Part shown: positions 25,931 to 33,640 of the stretch, one piece after another
How the letters are laid out: the number at the start of each line of letters is the position of its first letter
Numbering within the stretch: the first letter of the stretch is position 1
Assembly: GCF_023015615.1 (NCBI RefSeq)
Contig: NZ_JALKAJ010000002.1
Coordinates: 1,130,501 to 1,194,500, forward strand
Direction of reading: 5' to 3'
DNA: 64,000 nt
DNA from: Qipengyuania sp. S6317L1
Lineage (GTDB): Bacteria; Pseudomonadota; Alphaproteobacteria; Sphingomonadales; Sphingomonadaceae
Made by a program: the position numbers and the translations under genes
The notes under the pieces: generated by a model
Database searches by the model: none
What the model saw: only the letters and a program-made list of their open reading frames with translations
What the model was told of the DNA's origin: nothing

Positions 25931-26938
25931 TTAAAGCCCGAACTTGGCGCGCGGTTTGGCTGGATCTTTCCAGTCGCCAAGTTTGTCGGCAAGTGCGTCG
26001 AGATCTTCAGGCATCTGGATTTCCAGAGTGACCATTTGATCGCCACGCGCCGGCTTGTCGCCGCTCGCGCCTTTCTTGGTCCAGCCCTTGCCGCTCAAAC
26101 GCATCACCGTGCCGCCATTGGCGCCCGGTTTCAGCGTCAGCATCACCGGACCATCGACCGTCGGGCATTTGACTTTGCCCCCGTTCACCGCCTCATCCAG
26201 CGTGATCGGCAAATCCATTCGGATATTGTCTCCGTCCCGGCGGAAGAAGGGGTGGGGCGCGACTTCGACCATAACGATCCCGTCGCCATTGCCGCCGGGC
26301 CCCTTGTGACCCTTACCCTTGAGCCGCATCTGCGTGCCGTCTTCGACCCCGGCGGGCAGTTTCAGGCTGATCGCCTTGCCATCGGCGAGCGTTATGCGCT
26401 GGTCCTTGCCAGACGCTGCATCGACGAAGGGGACCGCGAGGCGGTATTGAATATCGGCGCCCTTGCGTGGGGGAGGGGGAGGCGCGCCGCGCCCGCCAAA
26501 ACCGCCGCCGCCAAACCCGCCTCTGGGTGGCTCGCTGGCACGTTTGCGCCCGCCGCCAAAAAGCCCTTCGAACAGGTCGCCAAGGTCCATATCTTCATTG
26601 CCAAAGCCTTGAAACTCGGCATCGCGAAAGCCGCCACCACGTGATGCCCCCGCGCCATAGCCGCGCCCGCCAGCGCCCGGGCCACCTGCTCCCATACCGG
26701 CAAACGGGTTTGCAGGATTGCCATCGGCGTCAATCTCGCCCCGGTCGAACTGCGCGCGCTTGTTCTTGTCGGACAAAAGGTCATACGCCTTGGTCGCGTC
26801 CGAGAACTTCTCGGCGGCGTTGGGATTGTCCTTGTTCTTGTCAGGGTGCAGCTCTTTGGCGAGCTTGCGATAGGCGCTCTTGATCTCCTTTTCAGAAGCC
26901 GTTCGAGCAATGCCAAGGGTTTTATACGGATCACGCAT
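25931..26938 (-). CDS. DnaJ-like co-chaperone without zinc finger (CbpA type)
   Basis: 335 residues: a J domain (1-70) with the HPD triad in KELHPDKN, a Gly/Phe/Arg-rich linker (about 75-160, many GG and RG pairs), then the two-part C-terminal substrate-binding domain. The CxxCxGxG zinc repeats of true DnaJ are absent. It should stimulate DnaK ATPase. The yihY gene follows 27 bases downstream on the same strand. Confidence 0.9.
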   Translation of the reverse strand: MRDPYKTLGIARTASEKEIKSAYRKLAKELHPDKNKDNPNAAEKFSDATKAYDLLSDKNKRAQFDRGEIDADGNPANPFAGMGAGGPGAGGRGYGAGASRGGGFRDAEFQGFGNEDMDLGDLFEGLFGGGRKRASEPPRGGFGGGGFGGRGAPPPPPRKGADIQYRLAVPFVDAASGKDQRITLADGKAISLKLPAGVEDGTQMRLKGKGHKGPGGNGDGIVMVEVAPHPFFRRDGDNIRMDLPITLDEAVNGGKVKCPTVDGPVMLTLKPGANGGTVMRLSGKGWTKKGASGDKPARGDQMVTLEIQMPEDLDALADKLGDWKDPAKPRAKFGL

Positions 26939-27195
26939 GGTGTCTTAGCTAGGTGAGACGGTTGGGAGGTGCAAGCACAAGAAGCGCATTGCGGCGCGCG
27001 TTTATGCGTTCGGGCTGCGCGGGGAACATCTTTCTTACCTTGCGGGTTCAACCTATTCGGATGCACATGACCACGCCGGGCCGCCTCGAATTGCACAGAT
27101 TGATGTCTCTCAATGCGGCCAAAGCTTTTCGCGCCTTGGACGGTGTCTCAAGTGTCTCAAACCGCGTGCCAAGCCAATGATAAGGAACTGAACTG

Positions 27196-27861
27196 ATGGT
27201 TGCCAACTCCAACACGCTTAACAACGCGCAATTGGCCGATAGCGTCATTCCTTCAGGGGCTGATCCTTACGTATTGTTCGATGATTGGTTTGCCGAGGCG
27301 AAAGAGGCAGAGGTCAACGACCCCAATGCAATGGCCCTGGCAACCGCGACCCCTGATGCGATGCCTTCGGTGCGCATGGTGCTTTTGAAGGGTCATGGTT
27401 CTACCGAAGGGGGCACGGGCGGCTTTACCTTCTTTACCAATGCCGACAGTCGCAAGGGCGGCGAAATCCGCTCCAATATGCAGGCAAGCTTGCTGTTTCA
27501 TTGGAAGAGCTTGCGCCGGCAAATCCGGATTGAGGGACCATTGCAGGAGGTGACACCGCAGCAGGCCGATGAATATTTCCACTCGCGCCCCTTCAAGAGC
27601 CAGGTCGGCTCGGCTGCGAGTGACCAGTCGCGGCCAATGGAGAAGCGGCAGGATTACCTTGATCGGGTGACGCAGATCTGGGGCAAGTATGAGCAGGACG
27701 GCAAAGTGCCGCGCCCGCCGCATTGGACCGGTTTTACCCTGCGCCCCGAGCGGATCGAGTTCTGGATCGACCGCGAAAACCGCCTCCACGACCGGCGGCT
27801 GTTTACCCTGTCGGGTGCGGGCGATGCGCTCAAATGGACCGATACGCTGCTTTATCCGTAA
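27196..27861 (+). CDS. pdxH: Pyridoxamine/pyridoxine 5'-phosphate oxidase
   Basis: 221 residues. FMN-binding and substrate motifs include PSVRMVLLKGHG, FFTNADSRKGGEI, LLFHWKSLRRQIRIEG and the C-terminal RLHDRRLFT. PdxH forms pyridoxal 5'-phosphate with oxygen. The ATG at 27196 has AAGGAA some ten bases upstream. About 250 bases without a gene separate it from the divergent co-chaperone gene. Confidence 0.95.
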   Translation: MVANSNTLNNAQLADSVIPSGADPYVLFDDWFAEAKEAEVNDPNAMALATATPDAMPSVRMVLLKGHGSTEGGTGGFTFFTNADSRKGGEIRSNMQASLLFHWKSLRRQIRIEGPLQEVTPQQADEYFHSRPFKSQVGSAASDQSRPMEKRQDYLDRVTQIWGKYEQDGKVPRPPHWTGFTLRPERIEFWIDRENRLHDRRLFTLSGAGDALKWTDTLLYP

Positions 27862-27868
27862 TCTGTTC

Positions 27869-27925
27869 CCTTCGCCCTTCGCCCCGGAGCCTAACGGGAC
27901 ACTATCCGGGTGGAAGGGCGGAAGG
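27869..27925. other. Nested hairpins between the converging pdxH and serine-hydrolase genes
   Basis: CCTTCGCCCTTC pairs with GAAGGGCGGAAGG (one bulge) as an outer stem and CCCGGA with TCCGGG inside. No T run follows on either strand. Position suggests transcription end or mRNA stabilisation. Confidence 0.4.
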
Positions 27926-27960
27926 CGTGGGAGGCAAGGCCGCGAGCTTTAGCGAGCCGC

Positions 27961-29088
27961 TCAGGGATACAGCGCCAGCACATCGGCCGCTTCTTGCAGC
28001 ATGCGGGGACGCTCTTCGCTGGTCGAATGGCCCAGCCGCACCAGCGTCACTTTCTGATCGGGTGAGACAAGCACATATTGCCCCATGTGCCCGATCAGCG
28101 AGAACAGGTTTTGCGGCGCTCTGTCAGGGAAAAGCGGGTGCGGCCACTCAAGGTCGGGATTGGGCCGATTGAGCCAGATCTGATAGCCGTAATGGGCGCT
28201 CGCCGGACTTGGGGTGAGCATTTTCTCGACCCAGCCGCTGGGCACCAATTGCTCGCCTGATGGCGCCTTGCCACCGGCGCGCAAAAACTCGCCGAACTTC
28301 GCATAATCACGAGCCGAAGCGTGCATCAGGCTGCCCCCGATAAGCGTGCCCGAGGCGTCAAATTCAGGAACCATCGAGGCCATGCCAAGCGGCGCGAACA
28401 GGCGCTCTTGAAGATAACTCGCCACCGCGCGGCGGCGCGTGTCGGGGTCCTTGCTGTCGGTCAAAGCATTGGCGGCAATATCGGCAAGGATGACCGTGGT
28501 GTTGGACGAATATTCAAACTTTTCGCCCGGCTCTGCCTCAAGCGGCTGTTCCTTGGCCCATTTGGCCATATCGTCGCGCCCGTCGAGGAAGAGCATACGC
28601 ACCTCGGCGCTTTCATAAGGCGGATTGCCCGCTTCTGTATGACGAAGCCCGCTGCGCATCTGGAGAAGCTGTTCAAGCGTGATGTCAGCGCGTGGATCGC
28701 CGCTTCGCTGCCAATCGGGGATGGGTGCGGGGCTGTCTTCGTCGAGGAGGCCATCGGCAACCAGCATTCCAATGAGAACGGCGGTGACGGTCTTCGCCAT
28801 CGACCAGCTGATATGGCGGGTGTCGGCATCATACCCTGCCGCGTATCGCTCGGCCGCGACTTCGCCATCGACCATGAGGAACACGGCGCGCGTTTCGCCG
28901 AGCCCCTCTTTGGTGAAAAGCTCGTCGATCTGGCGCGCAAGCTGATCCTTCGGAGCGCCCGCGTTTTCGCTCACGGCATCGAGCGCCTCCTGAGTGAGCG
29001 GGGGCGGGGGTTCGGGCGCCCCGTCCGAGCACGCAATGAGGGCTGGAAGGAAAGCGGCAGCAAGGATAGAGGAACAAAAAACACGCAT
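27961..29088 (-). CDS. Serine hydrolase lipoprotein, beta-lactamase/class C fold
   Basis: 375 residues from the ATG at 29088. The signal ends in a lipobox (ALIAC, Cys20). The catalytic Ser96-Met-Ala-Lys99 is in SWSMAKT, the second motif is YSSN and the third is probably IGHMGQ. Such proteins are esterases, DD-peptidases or 6-aminohexanoate-dimer hydrolase relatives; substrate unknown. Divergent from the small Cys-containing membrane protein at 29127, with 38 bases between starts. Confidence 0.88.
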   Translation of the reverse strand: MRVFCSSILAAAFLPALIACSDGAPEPPPPLTQEALDAVSENAGAPKDQLARQIDELFTKEGLGETRAVFLMVDGEVAAERYAAGYDADTRHISWSMAKTVTAVLIGMLVADGLLDEDSPAPIPDWQRSGDPRADITLEQLLQMRSGLRHTEAGNPPYESAEVRMLFLDGRDDMAKWAKEQPLEAEPGEKFEYSSNTTVILADIAANALTDSKDPDTRRRAVASYLQERLFAPLGMASMVPEFDASGTLIGGSLMHASARDYAKFGEFLRAGGKAPSGEQLVPSGWVEKMLTPSPASAHYGYQIWLNRPNPDLEWPHPLFPDRAPQNLFSLIGHMGQYVLVSPDQKVTLVRLGHSTSEERPRMLQEAADVLALYP

Positions 29089-29126
29089 CATGCGGCCCTC
29101 AATCGGACAAGGACAAAAGCAAAGCA

Positions 29127-29480
29127 ATGGCAAATACGGGTGGACGCGAAAAGGGTTCGGGGACCAAGCGGATCGCTCTGGTTGCGGTGCTCATCGTTGC
29201 GGCTCTGATCGCAGGCGTGCTTTGGTTCAACCGCGCTCCAATCGCCGGCTATTCGGGCGTTGCCACCAGCTATGCCGCGCGTGTTGCGTGCTCCTGCCGC
29301 TTTGTCGCCGGGCGCGATCTGGACGATTGCAGCAAGGACAAGCTTGGCGGGATGGAGATGGTCACGCTTAGCGAGGATGTGGAGGCTCAAAGCGTCACCG
29401 CGAGCATCCCCTTCGTCGACAGCGTCACCGCCACAAAGCGCGAAGGCTATGGCTGCGTTCTGGAAAAGTGGGAGGGTTAG
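29127..29480 (+). CDS. Small single-pass membrane protein, unknown function
   Basis: 117 residues. A basic N-terminus, one transmembrane helix (IALVAVLIVAALIAGVLWF, about 16-34), then an extracytoplasmic domain with four cysteines (VACSCRF, DDCSKD, YGCVLEK). I do not recognise a named family. Placement back-to-back with the serine-hydrolase lipoprotein suggests shared regulation or a joint envelope function, but this is inference. Confidence 0.75.
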   Translation: MANTGGREKGSGTKRIALVAVLIVAALIAGVLWFNRAPIAGYSGVATSYAARVACSCRFVAGRDLDDCSKDKLGGMEMVTLSEDVEAQSVTASIPFVDSVTATKREGYGCVLEKWEG

Positions 29481-29492
29481 GCCGCAAGCCCT

Positions 29493-30665
29493 TTAAGAGG
29501 AAACGGCTTGGGTCGAATCGATCCAGCCGCCGCCAATGACCCGGTCATCGGCATAGATTACGGCCGCTTGTCCCGGAGCCACACCGAATTCGGGCGTGGC
29601 AAAGCGGATGCGGGTGGTCGCCATATCGCCCAGCGGCCCTTCGAGCGTGATCGGCACAGGCTTCGCAAGGCTGCGCACCTTGGCGGTCAGCTGCGCGCCT
29701 TCAGGGATTGAGCCGATGCAATTGGTCTCGATCACCTCGGCGCTTTCAACCGCCAGCATACGTTTGGGGCCGACGCGAACCTCGCGTGTCTCGGCATCAA
29801 GCCTGATGACATAAAGCGGCTCGGGCTGCCCGCCGATATCGAGGCCCTTGCGCTGTCCCACGGTGTAGTGAACGATACCCTTGTGCTCGCCCAAAGTCTC
29901 ACCGGTGGCAGCATGGACGATCTCGCCCGGCACGCCGCCTTCGGGGCGCAGCTTGGTCACGATCTTGGCGTAATTGCCGTCGGGGACAAAGCAGATGTCC
30001 TGGCTGTCAGGCTTCATCGCATTGCGAAGCTCGGCTGCCTCGGCAAGCTCGCGCACCTTTGTCTTGGGCAGGCCTCCAAGCGGAAAGCGGATGTAATCCA
30101 GTTGATCCTGCGTTGTCGCATAAAGGAAGTATGATTGATCGCGCGTCGGATCGTTGGCGCGGTAAAGGTGTGGTCCGCCTTCCGCTTCCACCCGGCGCAC
30201 ATAGTGCCCGGTGGCGAGGCAATCCGCTCCAAGCTCGCGCGCCATGCGGAACAGGTCGGTGAACTTTGGACCCATATTGCAACGGATGCACGGCACAGGG
30301 GTGCGCCCTGCAAGATATTCGTCGGCGAACTGGTCGACGACCTCTTCCTTGAAGGCGCTTTCATGGTCGAACACGTAATGCGCAATGCCAAGCCGGTCGC
30401 AAACCGCGCGCGCATCGGCAATGTCATCGCCCGCGCAGCACGCACCTTTGCGACCCGTGGCAGCGCCATAGTCATAAAGCTGGAGCGTGATGCCGATAAC
30501 CTCTGCACCTGTGTCAGCGGCAAGCGCAGCGACCACGGACGAATCGACTCCGCCGCTCATCGCGACAACGATTCGACACTCGGCCGCAGGGCGCGGAAGA
30601 TCGAACAAAGCCGCTGTATCCAGCCCGAAAATAGGGCTGATGGTCGAGGTGAGGGTGCTATTCAT
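29493..30665 (-). CDS. mnmA: tRNA 2-thiouridylase MnmA
   Basis: 390 residues from the ATG at 30665. The PP-loop [15 protein letters not shown] binds ATP. Catalytic cysteines are in PCIRCN and [10 protein letters not shown], and [10 protein letters not shown] binds tRNA. The enzyme thiolates U34 of tRNA Lys, Glu and Gln. The 200 bases upstream hold no gene and would carry its promoter and that of the divergent ORF at 30866. Confidence 0.95.
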   Translation of the reverse strand: MNSTLTSTISPIFGLDTAALFDLPRPAAECRIVVAMSGGVDSSVVAALAADTGAEVIGITLQLYDYGAATGRKGACCAGDDIADARAVCDRLGIAHYVFDHESAFKEEVVDQFADEYLAGRTPVPCIRCNMGPKFTDLFRMARELGADCLATGHYVRRVEAEGGPHLYRANDPTRDQSYFLYATTQDQLDYIRFPLGGLPKTKVRELAEAAELRNAMKPDSQDICFVPDGNYAKIVTKLRPEGGVPGEIVHAATGETLGEHKGIVHYTVGQRKGLDIGGQPEPLYVIRLDAETREVRVGPKRMLAVESAEVIETNCIGSIPEGAQLTAKVRSLAKPVPITLEGPLGDMATTRIRFATPEFGVAPGQAAVIYADDRVIGGGWIDSTQAVSS

Positions 30666-30865
30666 GGGGTGTGCGCCATATAAGTAGCCCCGGGCCAATT
30701 GACCAGTGTAAGGTGGAGCAGTCTTTCAAACCACTGATTCCATGCAGATTTTCGGGACCTTAACTTGTGTGTTCACCCGGTTGCTAAGGATTTGGGCACT
30801 ATTCCTAAGCGTTGGTAAAGCCCGGTTTTACTACATTTTGACGGTCGCGCTCTAAACCTTGGCGA

Positions 30866-31327
30866 ATGTTCGAAAAGGCCGACCCATCTGCATTTGCCAA
30901 GGCGCATCATGACGCTTCTTCCGAAGTGGATGATGTGGACCTGCATGTGTGCGCTGACGATGTTGTGGGCGACGTTGCCCAAGCCCAACCCTTGCGCTCG
31001 ATCGAATGGAGCGAACTTGCCGCGAAATTCAACGCCGCGCGCGATTTAAGGGTGCTTTTGCGCAAGGATACAAATGCCAAGCTCGGCATTGGTTCCGGCG
31101 CAGGTGTTGCCGATGGCGACGTCGACTTTGCCACGGCTGCTGCGAGCTTTTTTCGAGCAAATGAAGAAGACGAACGGGCCGTTAACCAAAAGGGTTTAGA
31201 GCACCGAAAAACATCATCTGGCATGTATCCAGATGTAACAGGCGACCCGAGTGAAAAATTCCCCGAGCAGAGCCAGCCCCTACAGGCTCATGCAAACCGG
31301 GCGAAGCGAGAGACAAGTAATGATTGA
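30866..31327 (+). CDS. Conserved-looking unknown protein coupled to sciP
   Basis: 153 residues, soluble, with no signal or membrane segment. The centre LRSIEWSELAAKFNAARDLR looks like an amphipathic helical region, followed by a small Gly/Ala segment and a charged, probably disordered C-terminus. The last eight bases overlap the sciP start, so both are likely translated together. I do not recognise a named domain. The context suggests a helper of, or partner in, SciP-linked cell-cycle or motility control; this is inference. Confidence 0.7.
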   Translation: MFEKADPSAFAKAHHDASSEVDDVDLHVCADDVVGDVAQAQPLRSIEWSELAAKFNAARDLRVLLRKDTNAKLGIGSGAGVADGDVDFATAAASFFRANEEDERAVNQKGLEHRKTSSGMYPDVTGDPSEKFPEQSQPLQAHANRAKRETSND

Positions 31328-31619
31328 GAACCAGGATATCCGTCCAGCACAAGTGATTGGCCCACTCGGCGAGCCGTTGACCTTGGACGATCTGCCTTCG
31401 CCGTCCACCAAACGGTGGGTTGTGCGTCGCAAGGCAGAAGTCGTTGCCGCTGTGAATGGCGGCCTGCTGACAATCGACGAAGTGCTCGAACGCTATTCTC
31501 TCACTCTGGAAGAATTCGCTTCATGGCAGCGCGCGGTAGATCGTTCTGGCATGCAGGGCCTTCGCGTGACGCGCATTCAGCATTACCGCGACCTCTATGA
31601 GCGCCAGTTGAAATACTAA
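31320..31619 (+). CDS. sciP: SciP, CtrA inhibitor (DUF1153)
   Basis: 99 residues from the ATG at 31320. The core TKRWVVRRKAEVVAAVNGGL, LTIDEVLERYSLTLEEFASW is the DUF1153 helix-turn-helix. In Caulobacter SciP binds DNA and CtrA and blocks CtrA-driven transcription in G1. Its start overlaps the preceding unknown gene. No flagellar genes are adjacent in this window. Confidence 0.93.
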   Translation: MIENQDIRPAQVIGPLGEPLTLDDLPSPSTKRWVVRRKAEVVAAVNGGLLTIDEVLERYSLTLEEFASWQRAVDRSGMQGLRVTRIQHYRDLYERQLKY

Positions 31620-31773
31620 GGCCTGCCCGCTCGCACGGACACCGTCTTTCGGCACATTCGCGCGACCAAAGACCGATATTCCCCTCCCCCTCAAACTGCG
31701 CTAACCAGCGCGCGACCTTTTGTTTGGAACCTATTTTCAGACCGAAGGTATATCGGGTGGAAGGAGAATAATA

Positions 31774-32043
31774 ATGGGTTGGATTATTGCACTTATCGTT
31801 GGCGGTGTTGCTGGCTGGTTGGCCAGCATGGTGATGAACCGGGATGCCTCAATGGGTATTTTCTGGAATATCGTCGTGGGCTGTATCGGTTCGGTCATCG
31901 GCAACATGATTGTCGGGCCGCTGCTCGGTATCACCGGAAGCGTTCAGGAGTTCTCGATTATCGGGCTTGTCGTAGCGGTTGTCGGCGCTGTCGTACTGCT
32001 TGGCATTTTGAACCTGATCCAGCGCGGACGCGTTCAGGGCTAA
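31774..32043 (+). CDS. GlsB/YeaQ/YmgE-family stress membrane protein
   Basis: 89 residues, three glycine-rich hydrophobic helices (WIIALIVGGVAGWLASMVM, IFWNIVVGCIGSVIGNMIV, FSIIGLVVAVVGAVVLLGIL). AAGGAG seven bases before the ATG predicts strong translation. Family members are induced by general stress. Single gene with its own terminator. Confidence 0.9.
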   Translation: MGWIIALIVGGVAGWLASMVMNRDASMGIFWNIVVGCIGSVIGNMIVGPLLGITGSVQEFSIIGLVVAVVGAVVLLGILNLIQRGRVQG

Positions 32044-32095
32044 ACCCCGAAAGAGGGCGGCAAGTTACGAACGCTTGCCACTACAGAGATTTAAA

Positions 32096-32128
32096 GGCGA
32101 CGCAGGAGCAGATCCGGCGTCGCCTTTT
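32096..32128 (+). terminator. Intrinsic terminator of the GlsB/YeaQ gene
   Basis: A perfect eight-pair stem GGCGACGC/GCGTCGCC with a 13-base loop is followed by TTTT. Confidence 0.88.
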
Positions 32129-32239
32129 GCTTGGGCAAAGCGGTGTTGCGCAAAAGCGTCGTGCGAACGTCCCTCGTCTAGGCTCAAAGTCACCCGTCGA
32201 GGGGCGCATTGCCCTTTGCGGGCCTTTGATTATCAGGGA

Positions 32240-32268
32240 TTGCGAAAGGTGACTTATCCCTGTAATAC
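32240..32268 (+). promoter_or_regulatory. Promoter of the RND efflux operon with a possible operator
   Basis: TTGCGA and TAATAC are separated by exactly 17 bases, a good sigma-70-like match. Between them lies GGTGACTT. Its perfect inverse AAGTCACC occurs at 32187-32194, and GGTCACC at 32311-32317, so three half-sites surround the start region. They could bind a repressor; none is encoded next door. Confidence 0.6.
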
Positions 32269-32297
32269 ACTGTGCGTTTACTGCGGGAGGTGTTTCA

Positions 32298-32339
32298 ATG
32301 GGGGGCACCAGGTCACCGCTTAGAAGGCAAATGGCATGA
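32298..32339 (+). CDS. Leader mini-ORF (13 codons) overlapping the efflux adaptor start
   Basis: GGGAGG seven bases before the ATG is a better ribosome site than that of most genes here. The peptide MGGTRSPLRRQMA ends in TGA, which overlaps the adaptor ATG (ATGA). The predicted transcript starts about 25 bases upstream. Such an arrangement couples adaptor translation to that of the leader. Confidence 0.55.
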   Translation: MGGTRSPLRRQMA

Positions 32340-33529
32340 ATTACTCGACCACCATCACAGCCGAAGCGCAGGATGATATCCCTGCTGACGCGCTGGAAAG
32401 GTATCAGGAAAAACAAGGCTCCAGCGCCATGCGCAAGCTGCTTATCGCAGGTGGCATTCTGCTGGCTTTGCTCTTGGCACTGGGTGCTTATTTCGCGCTT
32501 GCAGGTGGTGAACCGGTAGGCGCAGGCGATGACAACGGGCAGGCACCGGTCGTCACGGTCATTGCTCCGGGTAAAACCACGGTAAGCGGCAGTATCGTTG
32601 CGCCCGGCACAATCGCCGCGCGTCGTCCGATGCCCGTGGGCGTGGTGGGCGAGGGCGGACAGGTCGTGTCGGTTCGCGTCGATGCAGGCGACTGGGTGCG
32701 TCAGGGCGAGGTGCTCGCCGTGATCGACCGCTCGGTCCAAACACAGCAAGCCGCCGCTCAGGAAGCGCAGGTCGCCGTTGCCCAAGCCGATGCCGAACTG
32801 GCGCAATCCAATCTCGACCGCGCGCTGCAATTGGTGGAGCGCGGATTTATCTCCAAGGCAGAGATCGACCGTCTCACCGCAACGCGCGATTCCGCCGTTG
32901 CCCGAATCAAGGTTGCCCGCGCCCAACTCGCAGAGCTTCGCGCACGCAACGCCCGTCTGAACATCGTTGCACCAGCTTCAGGCTATGTTCTCGAACGCGC
33001 CGTTGAACCGGGTCAGACCGTTGGCGGTGGCTCTGGCGCCTTGTTCACAATCGCACGCGGCGGCGAATTTGAAATGCTCGCCGACCTCAGCGAGCCGCAG
33101 CTTGCCAGCCTTTCGGTGGGCGTCTCTGCAAGCGTTGTGCCGGCAGGTTCGGAAAAATCCTTCAGCGGCCAGGTGTGGCAGATTTCTCCCATCGTGGACG
33201 AGCGCACCCGGCAAGGGGCCGCGCGCATCGCGCTGTCATATCAGCCTGAACTTCGCCCCGGCGGTTTTGCAACGGCCACCATCGACAGCGGGTCGATCAC
33301 GGCAACCGTTCTTCCTGAAAGCGCGGTTCTTGCCGATGGCGAGGGCAGCTATGTCTATGTCGTCAACGACGATAACAAAGCGACGCGCGTGGCGGTCAAG
33401 ACCGGCATCGTCACTCCTGATGGCATCGCCATTACCGAAGGGCTGACCGGCGATGAAGCCATTGTGCTGCGCGCAGGCGGCTTCCTCAATCCCGGCGAAA
33501 CCGTGAGCCCGAGGCGTGAAGACAACTGA
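32336..33529 (+). CDS. RND efflux periplasmic adaptor (membrane fusion protein)
   Basis: 397 residues. A cytoplasmic N-terminus (about 1-32) and one transmembrane helix (LLIAGGILLALLLALGAYFAL) precede a barrel-sandwich/lipoyl region (GDWVRQGEVLAVID ... NIVAPASGYVLERAVEPGQTV) and a helical hairpin rich in Ala/Gln. It links an inner-membrane RND pump to an outer-membrane channel. The pump gene follows after 111 bases; no TolC-like gene is adjacent, so an unlinked channel must serve. Confidence 0.93.
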   Translation: MNYSTTITAEAQDDIPADALERYQEKQGSSAMRKLLIAGGILLALLLALGAYFALAGGEPVGAGDDNGQAPVVTVIAPGKTTVSGSIVAPGTIAARRPMPVGVVGEGGQVVSVRVDAGDWVRQGEVLAVIDRSVQTQQAAAQEAQVAVAQADAELAQSNLDRALQLVERGFISKAEIDRLTATRDSAVARIKVARAQLAELRARNARLNIVAPASGYVLERAVEPGQTVGGGSGALFTIARGGEFEMLADLSEPQLASLSVGVSASVVPAGSEKSFSGQVWQISPIVDERTRQGAARIALSYQPELRPGGFATATIDSGSITATVLPESAVLADGEGSYVYVVNDDNKATRVAVKTGIVTPDGIAITEGLTGDEAIVLRAGGFLNPGETVSPRREDN

Positions 33530-33640
33530 TCGGCATCTGGCGGGCGATGCGAGCCGAGGCCCGGCTCGCACCGCGTCGCACGCGCCGAAAGGCCGAACAA
33601 CACGATGCCTGGCAATTAGGCAGAGGCAGATAGGAAACCC

